The notes: generated from the sequence alone by a model not told the origin. A stretch of 64,000 nucleotides of DNA from Mucilaginibacter ginsenosidivorax (GCF_007971525.1 NZ_CP042437.1:1302001-1366000); one strand, 5' to 3'; counted from the first letter of the stretch, positions 34,767-45,000 are shown. Translations and numbers: made by a program.

Positions 34767-37718
34767 TCAATCGGTATACTGCTTTTTCAGCTGGTTATAT
34801 TTGGTTTTCACAGGTTTGGTTTTATACAAATCTACCAGGAAAGTATTTTCGGCCAGTTTAATTTCATCCCGGGTTAGCTGCCTGGTGGCAAAGGCTTTTT
34901 CAAAATATTCCATTGCCTTATCAAACTGGCTTTTCTTTGCAAAAGAGCAACCCATGCTGTATAATGCGCTGGCATCATTACTCTTTTGGGTTAACGCCTG
35001 GGTTAAATGCTTAACGGCAAGGGTATCCTGGTTGTTGTACAATAGCGTTAAACCATACTCGGCGTTGAATGAACTGTCGCTACGTAATACTCCTCCTTTT
35101 TCGTAGCTGGCAAAAGCTGTAGCGGCGTTTTCAAATGCTTTATTCTTAAAGTAACTCAGCCCAAGCAGGTAAAACCTATTCCTAACGGTTGATAGGGTAT
35201 CGGCAGTTATAGCGTCGTTATAATTGCTGATGGCCTGTTCGTAATTTTTATTGGTTAAAGAGGCATCACCGTTGGCGTAAAAGTATTTATATTTGGGCGT
35301 TATTTTTATGGCGGCGTAATAGTCTTTATACGCTTTGTTAAAATCGCCTTGCTGTACACGTACCAAACCACGGTAGTATAATGCCTCGGAATTAAATTCA
35401 TTATAATTAAGCGATTGGTCCAACGATATTAACGCATTATCGTAGTCTTTTGAATTATACAATGCTTCGCCATAAAGTTCCTGGGCAGTTGAAAGGTTGA
35501 GGGTAATTTCTTTTGCAAGGTCATTCTTTGAGCCATTTTTAGCTGCCTCAAGGTTAACTTTCAGGATACTGATGGCCTGGCCAAAATCCTCAACGGCTTT
35601 AGCATATTTTTGCTGTATCTGGTACGTGTTACCTTGTTCAAGGTACGCGCTGTAGTTATTTTTGTCACTGCGGATGGCCTCATCGTAACTCTTTATAGCC
35701 TTATCATAATTGGTTATCCGGTTGTGAGCAAGCCCCATTTTAAAATGAGCGTCAGATAAATCGTTATTACAGGCAATGGCGCGCCTGTTAAAATCAATTG
35801 ATTCCAGGTACTGTGATTTTGCGCCTATATCTTTTTTGCCAAACTCCACAGCCCTTGTAAACCTTATCTCGGCCTTGCCATGAAGCGCCAGTGCATTACA
35901 TTTGCGTATTTTGAGCGCATTGTCATAAGCGGTATCCGCATTAGTAAAATCGTGCTTTTGACGTAAATCTTCGGCCGATAGGAAATAGGCATTACTTATA
36001 GAATCAATCTTTTGTTGCTGCGCAGATTCAAATCCCAACTTTTCGGCTTCAATAAAATCGGCGCCGGCACTGCTGTTGTTTTTTGCTGCCACATAATTTA
36101 AACCCCTGATATAGTAAGCCGCCTCATATTTGGGGTTTAATTTAAGTGCTGCGTCAAGATCCTTTTGGGCATCTTCAGTTTTTCCGTACCGGTATAAAAT
36201 TTCTCCCCTATCAAAATAAAAAACAGCGTTTTTATCATTCAAAGCTATCGCCTTACCGTACTCATCAAGCGCGCCGGCATAATTACCAACTTTATCTTTC
36301 CAATGTCCTTTTGTATCAAAATAACCTGGTTTCTCGGGCGCATCATCCGTAGCGCTCAACGTTAGTACATCATAATCAGAAATGGCGCTGCTAAAATCGT
36401 TTTTGTATTTTATATAAAAGGCTGCCCGGGCAATACGGGCATCCAGGTAATTTGGGAAATATTGTATGGCAAATGAGTAATTTTCCAGGGCCCTGTCTAT
36501 TGCTTTGGTTTCATCGGGCTTTTTAGCAATCATAGCTTCATACGCCTTAGCCTTAATAAAAAACACCTCCGGGTACTCACTTTTGTCTTTTTTGTGTTCC
36601 TTTAGTATTTTGTCGCATTCATCAATAGCCTCATCTAATAATCCCGACCCAACTTTGTTGCCCGGAGATGCAATGAGGATAAGCATTTTATTGAGCGGCG
36701 CAGTTGCGGCTGCTATTTCGGCGTTAGCTTCCGGTTTTAAAGTGAGCGCCTTTTGGTAAAACCTTATGGCTTCATTATACCTGCGCTCATCTTTGGCTTT
36801 ATCTCCTTTGTTTTTAAAGTTGTCGTAAGTGTACTCGGCAACCATGCGTTTGGTATCCATCACTTTCTTATCAAGCGCCGGAACAAATGCCTTTAGGTTT
36901 TGAGCTTTTACATACATCTCTAAAGCATCTTTATAACGCTGATCGGCAAAATAGCCGTTGCCGGTGTTTACATATTCGTTAAAATTGACCTGAATCGCTT
37001 TTTCCTGCTCTTCTTTAGCCGTACGGAACGAACTACTTTCTTTAAATACACTATCGGGAGGTACAACGGTTGCCGTGGCCGATGTATCTGTATATATATC
37101 TGTATTGTTCTCTGTAGATTCTATTGGCTTCGCCGGGTCATAAAAGCTGATACCCATGACGTAAGCCGACCATTTGCCATTACCGCCGCTTACCATCCTG
37201 ATAGTTGCAATGCGCGGCCTTGTTTTATAGGCGATGTTTTTAACCTTGTATTTGCCCTTAAACTCACCATCGAACTTAACGTTAACAAATACAAAGTCCT
37301 TTTTTTTGACGAAGGAAGGCACCAGGTTGTTATAGTTAATAGTAGCATCTGTTGATTTGTCGTATTGTAAATCAAGCGTGGTCATGTACTTATCAATACT
37401 TATATCCTTGCTGTTGCCAAGCGAGGCCAGAGGGTCAATATCATTCTCAACGGTAATGTCCTTGTTGTAAAAGAGCTGGTTTCGCGATGGCTTGTAGCTG
37501 TCGCCTTCAATCTGGATCAGGTCGCTGGCTATGTTGTTAGGATCGTTAATAACGTTAAGCAGGTCAGGTATCCGTTTCACGGTTTCTGTAGCCTGGTAAC
37601 TAATTTCGCGTGCATCCTTAAGCGTCAGCTTTTGGGCAAAACCAGCCACCGAAAATAACAGCAGAAAAAGTATGCTGCCTGCGCGTCGTAAATTTTTGAT
37701 AAGTAATTTTTTATCCAT
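34767..37718 (-). CDS. Large exported TPR repeat protein
   Basis: A 983-residue protein with a signal peptide (about 1-28, ending AGFAQ), an unassigned N-terminal region (about 30-235) and then many TPR units up to residue about 970 (for example AYYIRGLNYVAAKNNSSAG, ALYYRGLVRVQQGDFNKAYK, ALYSMGCSFAKKSQFDKAM). TPRs form a superhelical scaffold for protein binding. It is the last gene of a four-gene run of exported proteins whose divergent neighbour operon encodes the TPR-caspase and the papain-like peptidase. Probably a periplasmic or outer-membrane assembly platform; substrate unknown. Confidence 0.82.
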   Translation of the reverse strand: MDKKLLIKNLRRAGSILFLLLFSVAGFAQKLTLKDAREISYQATETVKRIPDLLNVINDPNNIASDLIQIEGDSYKPSRNQLFYNKDITVENDIDPLASLGNSKDISIDKYMTTLDLQYDKSTDATINYNNLVPSFVKKKDFVFVNVKFDGEFKGKYKVKNIAYKTRPRIATIRMVSGGNGKWSAYVMGISFYDPAKPIESTENNTDIYTDTSATATVVPPDSVFKESSSFRTAKEEQEKAIQVNFNEYVNTGNGYFADQRYKDALEMYVKAQNLKAFVPALDKKVMDTKRMVAEYTYDNFKNKGDKAKDERRYNEAIRFYQKALTLKPEANAEIAAATAPLNKMLILIASPGNKVGSGLLDEAIDECDKILKEHKKDKSEYPEVFFIKAKAYEAMIAKKPDETKAIDRALENYSFAIQYFPNYLDARIARAAFYIKYKNDFSSAISDYDVLTLSATDDAPEKPGYFDTKGHWKDKVGNYAGALDEYGKAIALNDKNAVFYFDRGEILYRYGKTEDAQKDLDAALKLNPKYEAAYYIRGLNYVAAKNNSSAGADFIEAEKLGFESAQQQKIDSISNAYFLSAEDLRQKHDFTNADTAYDNALKIRKCNALALHGKAEIRFTRAVEFGKKDIGAKSQYLESIDFNRRAIACNNDLSDAHFKMGLAHNRITNYDKAIKSYDEAIRSDKNNYSAYLEQGNTYQIQQKYAKAVEDFGQAISILKVNLEAAKNGSKNDLAKEITLNLSTAQELYGEALYNSKDYDNALISLDQSLNYNEFNSEALYYRGLVRVQQGDFNKAYKDYYAAIKITPKYKYFYANGDASLTNKNYEQAISNYNDAITADTLSTVRNRFYLLGLSYFKNKAFENAATAFASYEKGGVLRSDSSFNAEYGLTLLYNNQDTLAVKHLTQALTQKSNDASALYSMGCSFAKKSQFDKAMEYFEKAFATRQLTRDEIKLAENTFLVDLYKTKPVKTKYNQLKKQYTD

Positions 37719-37735
37719 AACAGGGGGAGGAGATT

Positions 37736-38554
37736 TTAATTAGCGGATGTTTTTGTAAGTTTACTTATAAGCCACCCGGAGTTTCGTGTTTGCCGGTTAT
37801 ACTGCTGAATGTCGAACGCCCAGCCATCAATTTGATTAAAGTGGTAGGTTATATTATTTACCCTGGTAATTTGGGCATTGCTGTTAATTATTTCCTGTAT
37901 AAAGCGCTGTGTTGCCGCATCAAGGTTTTGCACTTCGTCAAAATAGTTGGCTATGTTCTTTTTATCAGTATTAACCTGGTAAATATCCATGAAATCGGTA
38001 CCGTGGCTCATGGGGTTAAGTGAGGTGGTTTTATCCACCGCAGCAGGCATTGTAAACTCCGCTTGTTTTACGGCACTGGCCGGGGCAACCGTGTTTAAAA
38101 ATTTGGCATTAACTGCTGTTATTATCCACTTATAGCCATTTGAGGGCAGCCTAATCAGCTTTAAGCTTAATACCACATTCTCACGCTTACCCTTCCAGTT
38201 AATATCGCAATTAAGGCTGGCGTACCATTTGTCGCCATACATGCTCAAAAACCTGGGGTTTGCTTTATCATCAACGCTTTTAATAAAGCTTTTTACTTCG
38301 GTTTTATCCCAGTCTTTTTTCTCGGCATTAAAAAGGCTTAATATCAGCCTTTCGCGGCTTATGAGGTTGGCTGACACGTTATCGCCGGTATATTTTTTTA
38401 ATAATGTACTGTCATTGTTGTTAAAACGTTCAATAAACTCGTTAACCTGCTTTACCTGCCATACAAATATGTTTTGATATTCGTTCTCATAATCCTGCGC
38501 CAACAGCGTGGTGCTGTTAAAAACCAGTAAAAAAGCAAACGCATATTTTAACAT
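37736..38554 (-). CDS. Exported protein of unknown function (caspase-locus operon)
   Basis: A 272-residue protein with a signal peptide (about 1-19, ending LLAQ). Mature part begins with a helical QNIFVWQVKQVNEFIERFN segment and later has NPMSHGTDFMDIYQV (about 180-194), whose SHGTDFM block looks like a conserved motif of its family. I do not recognise a domain. It lies 17 bases upstream of the large TPR gene and 29 bases downstream of the next gene, so it is one transcript with them. Confidence 0.6.
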   Translation of the reverse strand: MLKYAFAFLLVFNSTTLLAQDYENEYQNIFVWQVKQVNEFIERFNNNDSTLLKKYTGDNVSANLISRERLILSLFNAEKKDWDKTEVKSFIKSVDDKANPRFLSMYGDKWYASLNCDINWKGKRENVVLSLKLIRLPSNGYKWIITAVNAKFLNTVAPASAVKQAEFTMPAAVDKTTSLNPMSHGTDFMDIYQVNTDKKNIANYFDEVQNLDAATQRFIQEIINSNAQITRVNNITYHFNQIDGWAFDIQQYNRQTRNSGWLISKLTKTSAN

Positions 38555-38583
38555 AATAAGGTTACGATAAAGGCTAAAATGAT

Positions 38584-39681
38584 TTATGCTTTATGGGTTT
38601 GTACAACGCCAATATCTTCCAGGAAAACGTCCCATGCTTTCTTCGTATCACCATCGGCGCCGGTTTTCAGGTACGATTTTAAAACCACGGTTACATTACG
38701 GCGGGTTACATCGCCATAAACTATTTTACCATCACTAAACCCTTTAAACTTTTGTACAAATGTTATTACCGCATAATAATTACCATCGGCGCCAAGGGTA
38801 AATTTTGAGGCATAATTTATATTGGCGTATTCAATATCAACTTTATCATACTGACCGCTTAATTTTTGCAGCCTGTTAAGGTAGCTGCGGATCTTGTATT
38901 GTGGTTTAGTTAATGCGTTTACGCTTGATACCTCAACCCTGGCATCTTCGTTCACAAATAAATCTACTGCAAGGCCGATGGTTTTGGTTGCTATCGTCGC
39001 CGATGTATTTACCGAGCAAATTGTGGCCAGGTAGTTTGACAATTCTTTGGTTTTATCAAGTGCTTTTTTATTAAACAATGCCATATCTACATCAATATCG
39101 CCGGCTGCTACAACTGCCGGTTTTGCCGAAACAGCAGGAGTTGGCACCGGGCCAGCTATAACCGGTGCAAATAGTTGCGCTATTTTTGCTTTGGCATTGA
39201 TAAGGTAAGGAGCGGCTTTATCGGCAGGAACAAACAATTGGTGTGTGCCATTTTTGCGGATCAAAAATATAAGTGATGCCTTTGGCGCTTTGATAGTTTT
39301 ATAATGACGGGTGCCGGTAATTTCGTTGTCTCCTTCGGCAGTAATATTCATATCAAGCGCTACTCCTTTGTTATCAACCAAAACATCAAATGCACGGGGC
39401 TGGGGTGTTTCGGATATGAACTGCTCTTTGTTATCGGCAACGCCTTTTTTATCCGAAAACACCAGATAACTGCCGGCAGCATTAAATGCAAAAAGGGACT
39501 TGGATATGCTTTTTGAATGATCGGGGCCAGTTACGTTTTCGGGGTCTTTAAATTTAATTTTTTCGGCCTGGATATCTACAATTTTGGCAGGGGTGGCTTC
39601 GCCACTGTTAGTGTACAGGATATCCTGTGCCGATGCCCTTGAAACAAAAAACAACAAAGTTATAAGGTAAAAAACTCTCAT
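38584..39681 (-). CDS. Exported protein with a repeated N-terminal module (caspase-locus operon)
   Basis: A 365-residue protein with a signal peptide (about 1-18, ending ASAQ). The N-terminal module (about 19-75, DILYTNSGEATPAKIVDIQA...) is a Bacteroidota module of the type ILYTxxGxxxxAKIxxI that is also present in the downstream 201-residue protein. The middle and C-terminal parts (about 170-365) are unassigned; the latter is beta-rich (YAVITFVQKFKGFSDGKIVYGDVTRRNV). Same transcript as its neighbours, gap 49 bases to the next gene. Confidence 0.6.
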   Translation of the reverse strand: MRVFYLITLLFFVSRASAQDILYTNSGEATPAKIVDIQAEKIKFKDPENVTGPDHSKSISKSLFAFNAAGSYLVFSDKKGVADNKEQFISETPQPRAFDVLVDNKGVALDMNITAEGDNEITGTRHYKTIKAPKASLIFLIRKNGTHQLFVPADKAAPYLINAKAKIAQLFAPVIAGPVPTPAVSAKPAVVAAGDIDVDMALFNKKALDKTKELSNYLATICSVNTSATIATKTIGLAVDLFVNEDARVEVSSVNALTKPQYKIRSYLNRLQKLSGQYDKVDIEYANINYASKFTLGADGNYYAVITFVQKFKGFSDGKIVYGDVTRRNVTVVLKSYLKTGADGDTKKAWDVFLEDIGVVQTHKA

Positions 39682-39730
39682 TTCGGGTATAGTGATTAGG
39701 AGTATATTAGGTTTTGCTATTTACGGGCGG

Positions 39731-40336
39731 TTAAAGCACATCGAGTGGCGGGGCAATGTACTTGTTTTTCCAGTTTTGCAATATGGTTAACATGCCATTG
39801 TTTTTTTGCGCGGTTTCTACGTCAACTTTCGGCGGCAGTTTTACAACCGCCGATGCAGGCTTTTGGCCGGGTATATTAAAACTTTTCCTGGTTCCATCGG
39901 CGTATTTAACAAACTGAATACTTTTTGTTGGCATCTTCTCCGGTTCTGTTGCACCGGGCAGGGTGTAAGTTATTACTCCACTTGCCTCGTCGGCTGTAAT
40001 AACCTTTGCATATACCTGCTTTCCTGCGGTTGTTAATATAGCATCGGTGTTAAAAGGCTCTTCGTAATTATCCTTAGTATACCTTATAATGCTTATTTCC
40101 TTTTTCAAAATCAATTTGGGCTTGCCTGCAAGGTCGGCGGCCTCGTTGTATGCTACCGAATCATCACCAATTTCCTGCACCTTGCAGGAAATTGCAACGC
40201 CTTTTACAGTATAAATAACTGCCTGTGCATTAGCTACGCCCGAGCAGCAAAATGCCGATATAACTAACATCGCCTTAATCAATATCGGGAATGTTAACTT
40301 GCGATGAGTGAAAAGTTTTTGTAAAGGTTTAATCAT
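39731..40336 (-). CDS. Exported small protein with the same N-terminal module (caspase-locus operon)
   Basis: A 201-residue protein, first gene of the run. Hydrophobic signal segment ends near GVANAQ (about residue 38), and a start at Met23 would give a more compact signal peptide. The mature part starts AVIYTVKGVAISCKVQEIGD, matching the module of the 365-residue protein. It has a second weaker copy of the same pattern (ILTTAGKQVYAKVITADEAS, about 99-120). Function unknown. Begins 778 bases from the divergent caspase gene. Confidence 0.6.
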   Translation of the reverse strand: MIKPLQKLFTHRKLTFPILIKAMLVISAFCCSGVANAQAVIYTVKGVAISCKVQEIGDDSVAYNEAADLAGKPKLILKKEISIIRYTKDNYEEPFNTDAILTTAGKQVYAKVITADEASGVITYTLPGATEPEKMPTKSIQFVKYADGTRKSFNIPGQKPASAVVKLPPKVDVETAQKNNGMLTILQNWKNKYIAPPLDVL

Positions 40337-41114
40337 ATCATTAACTATTAAGAAATTGCTTCGGCATCAGGTTCTATAAATATAATAATTAATTCAACAA
40401 GGAAAAATCACCAACTCATTTTTATCAATCATCTTACTATTAGTCAGTTTTTTATATAAATTTTAAAGAGGGTTTAATTTTTAATTTATTTAATAAACCT
40501 AAAATTATCACTTCGATTATCCACAAAAAAATACTAAATAATATATAAACCAACTGATGCTGATATCTACCTCACCCAAGAGCTTCGCATATTATATTTT
40601 GCCCAAGCGCGTCAAAAACATTAACTCCTGGTTTAATATCGCCTAAAGTAATCAATGGTATATTATAAACAAATACCCATTTCATGGTATTCATTTACAA
40701 TGTTTAATGCTTAAATTTGATGGAGCTGGCCAACATGTTCTTTGCTATTTGCGTCATCATTCAAATTTGAAATTGAAGAATTTTTAAAGCCGATTCAATT
40801 GAAGGTGAAGTTTTAAATACCTTTTTTTTAAAATATTGCAGCACAGATAAAAACTAAAATATTTGTAGTTATATTTAAAATATAAACACAACAAATTATT
40901 TAGGTTGCGTACAAGGACTGAACCTAATAATTCAGAAATACGTTGCCTGCTTAACTTTTAAATTGAATATATCGATATATCACTACTAAACACCTAACCT
41001 TTAAATAATTATGAGTTATACCCCAGTCTGTTTTTTACCAAATACATACCCGATCAACTTAAGCAAGAGTTAAATCGCATGTTATATTTTAATATATTGT
41101 AATTATTGTTATCT
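40337..41114. other. Divergent 778-base intergenic region
   Basis: Shared upstream region of the unknown/TPR operon and the caspase/papain operon. It is markedly AT-rich. A 40-codon open frame on the minus strand (40572-40694) reads plausibly (VYNIPLITLGDIKPGVNVFD) but is isolated, so I do not call it a gene. No clear promoter consensus or palindrome was found. Confidence 0.35.
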
Positions 41115-43367
41115 ATGAAGAAACTTTTACTTGCTTTTTTTTTACTAATTCCAGCCATTACCCTAAATGCCCAGCAAACTGCCGAAAGTTATTTAAAGAG
41201 TGCAATAGACAAACAAAGCTCAGGAGATAACGAGGGCGCTATAGCGGATTGTACCAAAGCATTAACTTTTGGACAGAATATTGCCGATATAACCAATGTA
41301 AGGGCGGTATCATTATTTAACCTTGGCCAGTATGAGCAGGCAATTGAAGATTTTAACCGTACTATTCGAGCTTATCCTACCAACGCGCTGGCTTATAACT
41401 ACAGAGGCACTTGCCGGTATATACTTGGCAAAACAGATAAAATGGATAAACAACAGCGCCAGGTGCTGGAGTCCATCAAAGATTTTTCCGCCGCTATCCG
41501 TATTTCGCCCAAATATGCCTCGGCTTATGCCAACCGCGGCAATGCAAAGGTGTGTGTACATTTATATAATGAGGCAATAAATGATTTTTCCGAAGCTATT
41601 GCTATCGACCCTGCCAACGCTACTTATTATAACAACCGTGCCTTTGCACGCACCGTGGTAGGTAAAAATATTGATGCAATAAATGATTGCAATACAGCGC
41701 TTCGTTTAGACCCTAAACTGGCCGCAGGCGCTTACCGTAACCGCGGCAATGCCGAAATAAAACTGGGTAAATATGAAGCAGCGATAGAAGATTGCAGCAA
41801 AGCCATTGGCCTTGACCTGCAAAACCCCAAAGCCTACAATTACCGGGGATACGCTTATTATATGGCGGGTAAGTTTGACCTGGCGATAAAAGACGATGAT
41901 ACCAGCACCGATTATAAAGAAGATGATAGTACTCCCTACTGGCAATACCGCGACGAAGCCGAAGTTAAATTGAATAAACAAGGTGGAGTAATACCCGTGG
42001 CTACAAAAGTAGTAGCAGCGGTGCCGGCCAATAAATCCGCGGGGAGTTCATCTTTAAGCAATTCGCAACCAACAAGCCCGGCTATTACGCCTCCGGCAAT
42101 AACCTTGCCGGTAAAACCCGTTCCTGTAACCGAAACGGCGGCAATAAACGTGCCTGCTAATACTGCACCTATAAAACAGGCAACAGCCGTTCTGCCGCAA
42201 CAACCGCCCACGGTAAGCCAAAGTACAATTGCACCGCCGGAGAACAATGCAAGTAACACTTTTGTAAATTTTCAGTGGATTAAGCCGGTCGACGATATCA
42301 GCAGCCTGCCAAATGGTGTTTTAAAACCTTTTGACAGCAATGAAATACAGATTAAAATAAAGGTAAACTCTAATGTGCCGCTTGATCCAAAAGAGTTTCA
42401 CCTGTTTATGAACAATGCCGATGTAAGCAACGGCAATAAAATGACAACCGCCAGTATAGAAGATTTAAAGCGCAAGGCAAATACATATCAATATAATTAT
42501 ATAACCACCGTGAAAGTTGGGCTCGATACAAGCGTTATTAGGCTTGCATACAAAAATTACGCGCCAAGCGATGATCTCACAGTTGTTTATCGTCCGCAGG
42601 ATATAAGCCTGCACATACTGGCCATAGGTACCGAAGGGCAAAGCCTAAAATATCCCGAAAAGGATGCAACCGATTTTGCAAGTATATTTAGCGACCAAAA
42701 AGGCGCAGGCAAGTTATTTCATGACGTAAGCGCAAAGGTTTTGATAGGCGATGATGCTAAAGCTATAAACATGGCTAACGAAATTGGAATGTGGGCCGGT
42801 AAACAATATAATGAACGGGATGTGCTTATGTTATTTATCTCATCGCATGGATTGATTGAAAACGGGCACCTGGTAATTACAGGATCGGACTATAAGGCCA
42901 CCAACAGCAGGCAAACAACTATCGATTTTAAAAGCCAGGTTGTTGACCAGCTGGAGGCACTAAATTGTAAGAAATTTATTTTTATTGATGCCTGCAACAG
43001 TGGTGCAGGGCTGGGCGATGGAGGTAAGGCGGCCCTGCAAGACGTGACCGGTGAAATTAATAAGATGGCAACATCAGGCAACGGCATTACCATCATCAGC
43101 TCGAGCAGCAGCACCGAAAAAAGTTGGGAGGATGAAAGCTGGGGAAATGGCGCCTTTACCAGGGCAATAAAAGATGGACTGCAGGATATGAAGGCCGACA
43201 AAGACGGCAATGGCTTTGTGACCATGAATGAATTGTTTGAGTATGTAAAAATCCGGGTGGCCGACCTAATAAGCCAGGCGGGTAAGAAAGACGAAAACGG
43301 CAACCCGGTTACACAAACCCCTAAAATGGTAAATCCCCGGGGCGATGTAAGCATCTACATAAAATAG
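41115..43367 (+). CDS. Exported TPR-caspase (peptidase C14) protein
   Basis: A 750-residue protein starting MKKLLLAFFLL; the upstream TTG three codons earlier is not a better start. Signal peptide ends near LNAQ. Residues about 20-280 hold TPRs (TDKMDKQQRQVLE apart). A Pro/Thr/Ala-rich linker (about 290-370) and a beta-sandwich-like domain (about 375-490) follow. The caspase-like domain occupies about 495-750: the catalytic dyad is His578 in ISSHGL and Cys627 in IDACNSG. Near the C-terminus, DKDGNGFVTMNEL looks like an EF-hand-type loop. Likely a secreted cysteine peptidase, with the papain-like gene 30 bases downstream. Confidence 0.85.
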   Translation: MKKLLLAFFLLIPAITLNAQQTAESYLKSAIDKQSSGDNEGAIADCTKALTFGQNIADITNVRAVSLFNLGQYEQAIEDFNRTIRAYPTNALAYNYRGTCRYILGKTDKMDKQQRQVLESIKDFSAAIRISPKYASAYANRGNAKVCVHLYNEAINDFSEAIAIDPANATYYNNRAFARTVVGKNIDAINDCNTALRLDPKLAAGAYRNRGNAEIKLGKYEAAIEDCSKAIGLDLQNPKAYNYRGYAYYMAGKFDLAIKDDDTSTDYKEDDSTPYWQYRDEAEVKLNKQGGVIPVATKVVAAVPANKSAGSSSLSNSQPTSPAITPPAITLPVKPVPVTETAAINVPANTAPIKQATAVLPQQPPTVSQSTIAPPENNASNTFVNFQWIKPVDDISSLPNGVLKPFDSNEIQIKIKVNSNVPLDPKEFHLFMNNADVSNGNKMTTASIEDLKRKANTYQYNYITTVKVGLDTSVIRLAYKNYAPSDDLTVVYRPQDISLHILAIGTEGQSLKYPEKDATDFASIFSDQKGAGKLFHDVSAKVLIGDDAKAINMANEIGMWAGKQYNERDVLMLFISSHGLIENGHLVITGSDYKATNSRQTTIDFKSQVVDQLEALNCKKFIFIDACNSGAGLGDGGKAALQDVTGEINKMATSGNGITIISSSSSTEKSWEDESWGNGAFTRAIKDGLQDMKADKDGNGFVTMNELFEYVKIRVADLISQAGKKDENGNPVTQTPKMVNPRGDVSIYIK

Positions 43368-43397
43368 CCAGGTCCGTCACCTAAAAAAGCACTTAAA

Positions 43398-44972
43398 ATG
43401 AATAAGCAACCTGTACTTTTACTTGTATTCATCATATTAAACCTGGTTTGCTGTATCCGAGCGATGGCCCAGTCAAAAACCTTGACGCTTAACGCGCGCA
43501 CCTTGCATCATGGCTTCACACAGCCGGATATGCAATACTCCGATTTAAAATCGCAGCAAGACACCTTGTTTAAAAATAGCCGGCAGTTTGGGTTAATATT
43601 GGATGATACTTTATATGACAGCGCGCCGCGGTTGGCAGTCGGCAGCAAATCGCCGGTTACAGCCCCACAATTTTCGCTTAAAAATTACACACCCTATCCT
43701 GGCAACCAGGGGCAATGTAACTCCTGCGTGTGCTGGGCAGCCAGTTATGGTGCGCTTACCACCTCATGGGCTTACAAAAACAATATAACCGACAGGGCAA
43801 AAATCACAAGCGATGCCAAATCGCCGATGTTTGTATATGTACAAATAGCCAACAGCTGCGAGCGCGGGTCAAGGCTGAACGATGCGTTAACCATACTAAA
43901 AAAACAAGGGGCTTGTTCCATAAACGATTTTAACCCCCAAACTTATTACACATCTGATAATCATTTGGGAGATATTGAACCTTTAAAGCCCATTGCTTTG
44001 CCATACCGAATTAAAGATTTTGCTACTGTGTTTCCTCTTAATTCCGATTCGGCTAAAAAAGTTGATGAAACCCGTAATAGCATTGCAAACCATCAGCCTG
44101 TTGTTGCTGGCTTTCAGCTGTATTCCAGCTTTTACGATGTAAATTCAACTAATTTCCTATGGTCGCCCAACCCCGCTGCCGAGCAAAAGCTGGCATCACA
44201 CGCCATGTGCATAGTAGGTTACAACGATTATCTGAAAACCTTCGAGGTGATGAACAGTTGGGGCATTGGCTGGGGCAATGGCGGGTACTTCAATATCAGC
44301 TATAAGGACTTTGCAAGGCTTGCCAATTACGGCTACCAGGTAACGCTCGATGACCGGCCCACTCCCGATGCCGCGGTGAAAGTTGGCGGCGATTTTGCGA
44401 TAGAACGCTTCCAGTCATGGGATGATAAAAAGGATAAACCTGTATTTGATGCCGTGAGTCCAAAACTCGAGAATAACGAATATACACTGCATGCCGAATT
44501 TAGCAAAGGCGATTATTTACGACTTTTTGCAAAAAACGTGAGCTCTAACTGTTATATCTACGTATTTAGCATTGATCCTAATGGCAAGGGCGAGGTATTA
44601 TACCCCTTCAGTAAAAATGAAGCTTTCAGCGCTGCACATGGCCTGATTGGGAATGTAACAGAGGTGCCACGTATTTACGATAACGCCGTGTTGGAGATAC
44701 CAGGCAACAATAAGGTTATTACCACGGATGTTAGCGGCCTTGATAATATGGTGATTTTATACAGCTATAACCAAATAGAAAATATCAGCGACATTGTTAC
44801 CCAGGTAAAAGAAAGCGCCAAACCATTTATGATGGATAAACTTAAAGAGGTGCTTGGTAATCGCCTGATGCCCATCGGCAGCCTGCAATATCAACCCGGA
44901 AAAATGAGTGTTACAGGTACTTCAAAAAGTGGCGATATCATCCCCATAATTTTAAAAGTAAATGTAAACTAA
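43398..44972 (+). CDS. Exported papain-like (C1) peptidase with DUF4384 domain
   Basis: A 524-residue protein with a signal peptide (about 1-24, ending AMAQ). The C1 domain spans about 85-320: NQGQCNSCVCWAASYG (nucleophile Cys110 by alignment with bacterial C1, Cys112 nearby), catalytic His268 in SHAMCIVGYND and Asn286 in MNSWG. The region about 365-470 (LRLFAKNVSSNCYIYVFSID and EVLYPF) matches DUF4384, a domain often attached to caspases in other bacteria. Downstream of the caspase gene by 30 bases, so one operon. Confidence 0.82.
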   Translation: MNKQPVLLLVFIILNLVCCIRAMAQSKTLTLNARTLHHGFTQPDMQYSDLKSQQDTLFKNSRQFGLILDDTLYDSAPRLAVGSKSPVTAPQFSLKNYTPYPGNQGQCNSCVCWAASYGALTTSWAYKNNITDRAKITSDAKSPMFVYVQIANSCERGSRLNDALTILKKQGACSINDFNPQTYYTSDNHLGDIEPLKPIALPYRIKDFATVFPLNSDSAKKVDETRNSIANHQPVVAGFQLYSSFYDVNSTNFLWSPNPAAEQKLASHAMCIVGYNDYLKTFEVMNSWGIGWGNGGYFNISYKDFARLANYGYQVTLDDRPTPDAAVKVGGDFAIERFQSWDDKKDKPVFDAVSPKLENNEYTLHAEFSKGDYLRLFAKNVSSNCYIYVFSIDPNGKGEVLYPFSKNEAFSAAHGLIGNVTEVPRIYDNAVLEIPGNNKVITTDVSGLDNMVILYSYNQIENISDIVTQVKESAKPFMMDKLKEVLGNRLMPIGSLQYQPGKMSVTGTSKSGDIIPIILKVNVN

Positions 44973-45000
44973 AATATTTCCACTACCTTGTTGCTTATGA

